Assembly: GCA_905250115.1 (NCBI GenBank)
Contig: CAJNOI010000108.1
Span: 205,378-269,377 of the forward strand
Length of the DNA: 64,000 nt
DNA from: Adineta steineri
Taxonomy: Eukaryota > Rotifera > Eurotatoria > Adinetida > Adinetidae
Direction of reading: 5' to 3'
The notes beneath the pieces are model-generated. The model had not been told where the DNA came from. It worked only from the letters and a program-made list of their open reading frames with translations, and searched no databases. How positions within the stretch are numbered: the stretch's first letter is position 1; every line of letters begins with the position of its first letter. Of this stretch, positions 59,764 to 64,000 are shown in pieces. The position numbers and the translations under genes are program-made.

Positions 59764-61349
59764 CTGATTGAGTGTTAAACGTTGGTTAACTTCGACAGTG
59801 GAGGATGCTTGTAAACGTCAGGCACGCTGTTAGAAAAGTAAATGATATCGTTCATGCATATCTTAATGTTTTACCATCAATGAATTTGAGCCCTTTAAAT
59901 GTTAAGACTTAATGTGAACGATAACATCGAAACACATAAATGATTGATCAACGACGGGCTCAACTGTATTGTTGCTTCACTAACTTTGAATAGGAGAAAA
60001 TTATAGGACACCGATAGATAAGATATATCTAATGGTCACACATAGTTGAACAGAGACCTGTTTTTTTCTTTCGTATTAAACAAACAGAAATGAGACAAAG
60101 AAAAAAGAAGAAGAAGAAGAAGAAGCTTTTTCTCCTCCTATTAGTCGCTTCTACGAATACGTATGTATAGATATGCTTATACAAATATTTGCCTAAGTAA
60201 GATGCGCCTTGTCGATTATCACACAAAAAACATTATTTTTTCTATTCTCTATTTTTAATTGTTGAATACGAGTGAGAGACGTAGATCAACAAGTAAGCAA
60301 CTCGTGTGCTCTACTATTGAGCTCAATGAACCGTTGAACTTTTTGCTCACTTCACAATCGTCTATATATACATTCATCTTAATAATAAAAAAGCAATAGT
60401 AATAAATGAGATGAGTGAAAATCTCGAAATTGTTTATTTGCGCGTGTGAAAAAGATAACTACTTATTCAACAAGTCACAGTCACGACAAATCGATGATAT
60501 GTTTTACCATATTCAATTTCATATGTGAATTTAAACAGTTTTTGTATAATATTGTGTCATCAATAGATAGATACTTTCTTTCTTTCTTTCTTTAATGTAT
60601 ATGTGAATATCGTATTTGATAGGTAATATAAAAATACAAATCTCAATATTTGTTTCAAATAAAGATATAAATCGTAAGAAACAGAAAGATGATAATTAGA
60701 TAAAATATGACGCAGACTGACAGGAAAAGTGTGGTGAATGATTAGATAAATTAAATCTGATATTTATAGACACAAAATGATATGTTGTCTTAATAATTCT
60801 GATGAATTTATTTATAAAAAAAAGATCGCAATCCATTTATGTCTACGTATGACAATGAAACTAATTATGAATTTTTCAAAAAAAGGATCAGATTTCGTTT
60901 TTACAACGTAATCAATAATAGGACAATGCGTAATTTTTATTTTAGTAGAAATATTTGATATGACAAGTGGTGAGTTTGTATGTATTCAATGAATTTTATC
61001 TAGTGAGTGATATTCTATTTTACTTCAATATATGACTTTATCGTTTTTCTTTTTAATCTAATCCCAAAAGTGTGCATGCGTTTATGAAACGATCATATAT
61101 TAATCTCTTTTGTCACAATAAACGTATCTCCGTTGTCAAAAGAAAACGGATGATTGACCTCGTATTCAATTGATTGTGTCATATGTTTTGCACTTTTTGA
61201 CCATGATTAGATTACTTTTGTCATGAGAATTATTTCTTGATTTAGAATATATTTATTTCAATGTTTCAATTATAAGAAGAACAACAAAATATAAATAAAT
61301 AAATAAATAGACTCAATTTTGACATATATAGACATCTGACTTAAATTAA
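59764..61349. other. Intergenic, no gene seen
   Basis: AT-rich with a (gaa)n stretch near 60103-60126 and a (tttc)n run near 60573-60592. It contains the leader of the claudin-like gene, with an acceptor-like CAATCAG directly before its start codon, and the 3' flank of MSH2. Confidence 0.5.
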
Positions 61350-64000
61350 TCACAATAAACCAACATTTTCTGCTTTATTTAAAAGATTGAGAATCATTGT
61401 ATGTGCTTGTTCTTGATCATCAATTGATTTTAATTTTTCTAATTCATTCCAAATTAAATCAACTGAATCCTAAACATAAGAATTTTATTTAATTATATTA
61501 TATTTAAAAACAAAATTACATTTGAAGCAAATCCATGTCGAAGATTTTCTTTACCATTATTATTACTATTAAATTCTTCTAATTCTTGTGCTCGTTTTTT
61601 AGCAAATTCAATAACATGTTCAGGAAATTGTGCTAATTTTGCAACATGTATACTAAAATCAATGAATGTTTAGTTTGATCATTTTTATATAAAAAAATAC
61701 AAACCCAAAGCTTTGATCACATACGCCAGGTTTTAATTTATAAAGTAAAACAAGTTGATCATTGATCGGTAAAGCATCGACATGAAAATTTTGAATAACA
61801 TCTGGTTGTTCATGTTCAATTGATGTTAATTCATGAAAATGTGTAGCAAATAAACAAAAACATTTTATTGTTGTACAAATATAATGTGCAACAGCCCAAG
61901 CAAGACCAAATCCATCATATGTTGACTAGAGAGAAAGAACTTTTCAAGTGATCTAATTAGAATATAATTCACTTACTGTTCCTCGACCAAGTTCATCAAT
62001 AATTAAAAGTGAATTGCTTGTTGCAATATCTAAAATTGTTGACATTTCTAACATTTCAGACATAAATGTTGAAACACCAAGAGATAAATCATCATTAGCA
62101 CCAATTCGTGCAAGAATACAATCAACAATAGTTGTATGACAGGTTGTACATGGTACAAAACATCCGATTTGAGCCATTAATTGAATAACACCAACCTAAC
62201 GAAAAATTATGATTTAATTAAACATTCATTTATTTTCAAATACCTGACGTATATATGTTGATTTTCCACCCATATTTGGACCTAAAAAACAATGCATTTA
62301 GTTTCTATTCTTTTTTTGCTTTTTATATAATAAAATCTCTACTTTCGTATTACGATGATAATATAAATTTACCTGTAATAATTTGAAATCGATGATTATT
62401 TCGATCTAATTCAACTGTATTCGAAATAAAATTAATATTATCTTGTTTTTCTACACATGGATGACGTGAATCGATAAGATTAATTTTTTGTTGTTCAGTA
62501 ATTAATTTTGGTCGAATATAATTACCATTAACTGAAGCTGTTGCAAATGAAACAAGACAATCGAGTTGACCAAGAATTCTAAATATAATATAAATAGATC
62601 ATAAAAGAGATTAACATGTTTATTATTACATTAGTATCTGTCAAAATCATATCGGATAAAAAGAAATTATTGATAGGCGATGTTATCAATTTCTATAGGA
62701 CACTAAATATGATCAATAAACTTACCAATATAATAAAATGATTAGTATTTATATCGTAGTATAAATATATATCCATTGTTCTTTGATATCTATTTTTGAA
62801 TCATCATATCAGTAGAAAAATCTGTATCTAACGCGTTATATTATTGTATGTCGATGTGAATATCTTCTATTTACATCCTCGAAAAGAAAATAATTATTGG
62901 GAAGATAAATGACCGTTATGCTTCAGTTCTTTTCTCTTCATGACTTCTTGCTTGTTGTTGACCTTTATGACATATATCTCTTATGAATGACTAATGTGTA
63001 ACGATATGTTCATGATGATAGAGGCGTGATTACAAATGAGAAATTAGTTTAGTAAAGAAATTAACTTTGGAGTTACATTTTCAAAGACTCACTCACTATG
63101 CATTAATTTTTTTTTAAATTATCATATTGTTCACTTTCTCGCAAAGAAGAGTCTTGTAAACATAAATTATCTGCTTGATTGCTTTCCGTAAACTTTGAGC
63201 GAAGGGTAATCGAGATCGTGGAACACGAATCTGATGTTAGTTTTAAAAAAATTTTTTGAGGATCGTTTTTTTTTACACAGAGAACCACTTTTTTACAAAA
63301 AATTTTTTTTCTTTATAAGGGCTGACCGAATGTTAATCGGAATCGAGGAACACGAAATTTTTTTGATAATCATTTTGTAGACGAAGAGCAGTCTTTAGCT
63401 CTATTAGAGACACGATTTCTACAAGAAAGAGCTAAGCGAGTCTCCGTACGAGCGTAAATTGTAGAATAAACGAATTATAAATAGCACTGTTCAATTTTTT
63501 CCACTAGAAGATCATCGAATAAGAGAGATGCTTATTTTTATCAATAAAGTCTTAAAATAGGCAAAAAAAAGAACTTAATATTCTACATTATTTCAAAGAG
63601 ATGATAGATGCAAAACTTGTGCTAAATATGTTAATTATTAAAAAATTATAACAAAGAAATATCTATTTACGCATTAATTAAGATCCAAATGCATTTCACA
63701 TATTTTAAATGAAGTTCCGTAAAAGATCGACAGAGTATTCAGTAAAACATTGTCTTCTATTAATCGTTTTTATAGAGGCATAATGAACGTCAAAATAGAT
63801 TAATAAATAATCATTCTCTCCGATAAAATTCATATAGACACAGGGGATGTTTGATCCAGTTCGTTTTCACTCTCTGATTTCATTTTACCAAAAGAAAGGA
63901 CTTACTCTGCTAATTGACTAAGTGAATCACAATAACTTGATGCAATATTTAAGACATCATCAATAATTTCTTTTGATGCTTCATTATAAGTTGAACTAAG
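61350..64000 (-). CDS. MSH2: DNA mismatch repair protein MSH2, C-terminal half
   Basis: Exons on the minus strand: >64000-63906, 62578-62373, 62281-62244, 62195-61977, 61925-61705, one ending at about 61519, and 61469-61350. The partial protein starts in the lever/clamp region ([12 protein letters not shown] joined to [17 protein letters not shown]) and runs into the ATPase: Walker [25 protein letters not shown], the signature [10 protein letters not shown], Walker [12 protein letters not shown], then [11 protein letters not shown] and FATHFHELT. The helix-turn-helix region ([20 protein letters not shown]) and a short C-terminus follow. MSH2 pairs with MSH6 or MSH3 to bind mismatches in the nucleus. 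All ATPase motifs are intact. The intron at 62579-63905 (1.3 kb) is anomalous beside the roughly 50-base introns of the rest. Confidence 0.93.
62579..63905 (-). other. Enlarged MSH2 intron holding an old dispersed repeat
   Basis: Contains two related short segments near 63200-63230 and 63328-63352 (gtaatcgagatcgtggaacacgaa-like and gttaatcggaatcgaggaacacgaa-like). A segment at 63415-63460 (tttctacaagaaagagctaagcgag) resembles part of the long intron of the PAN-VCBS gene. Probably remnants of a mobile element; no coding remains. Confidence 0.5.

Noticed and set aside
61953..62177. Short protein starting MAQIGCFVP as an independent gene
   Set aside because: It is an internal MSH2 exon; the upstream residues VGVIQL and both splice junctions are in phase.

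Overview
The window is eukaryotic and animal: AT-rich DNA, many short (about 45-60 base) GT-AG introns, a 5S rRNA gene and clear metazoan orthologues (YAP/Yorkie, Grb2, MSH2, mitochondrial peroxiredoxin, CCDC103, KCMF1, prosaposin, a class A GPCR, a claudin-like protein). The mix of compact introns, a secreted PAN / Ser-Thr-stalk / VCBS-repeat protein, expanded TIR genes and recently duplicated, shuffled gene pieces fits a bdelloid rotifer best. That assignment is inference. All gene models below were spliced by hand; at each junction the reading phase was checked.

Layout. 0-3.1 kb: 5' part of a PAN-mucin-VCBS gene (minus), running off the left edge. 3.1-7.1 kb: gene-poor, with a diverged direct duplication. 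7.1-17.7 kb: a rearranged region. It holds a B-box/coiled-coil gene (minus, 7.2-8.9 kb), a second copy of that locus (12.3-13.9 kb) encoding a different short protein, and a mosaic insertion made of a broken 5' fragment of an ARM-type gene joined tail-to-tail to an inverted, nonsense-mutated 5' fragment of the prosaposin gene (14.1-15.1 kb). A GC-rich hairpin follows, then an ARM-only gene interrupted by a 100-N assembly gap. 19.4-22.3 kb: a KCMF1-like ZZ/Di19 protein and a rhomboid protease. 24.1-31.2 kb: a 31-exon prosaposin gene (1,798 aa, about 18 saposin-like units and three SAPA units). 31.5 kb: 5S rRNA. 32.2-34 kb: Grb2 and peroxiredoxin (minus). 35-40.3 kb: two tandem ARM-TIR-SAM genes (minus). 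42-44.8 kb: GPCR (minus). 44.8-50.6 kb: no gene seen. 50.6-53.1 kb: two single-pass membrane proteins. 54.6-56.5 kb: CCDC103 (minus) and a YAP/Yorkie gene whose 3' end is lost near a 10-N gap. 57.1-59.8 kb: an 8-exon claudin-like protein with a long Pro/Gln-rich tail (minus). 61.3-64 kb: 3' half of MSH2 (minus), running off the right edge.

Most genes are unrelated housekeeping or signalling genes. The connected biology lies in the ARM/TIR family: two full ARM-TIR-SAM genes, one ARM-only relative and one broken fragment occur in the same window. The TIR domains keep the glutamate that is catalytic in SARM1-type NADases, but the domain order differs from SARM1. The TIR-coding exons of the two tandem genes are nearly identical in DNA while their N-terminal halves have diverged strongly, which suggests gene conversion. 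This is the best candidate here for an undescribed innate-immune or cell-death system.
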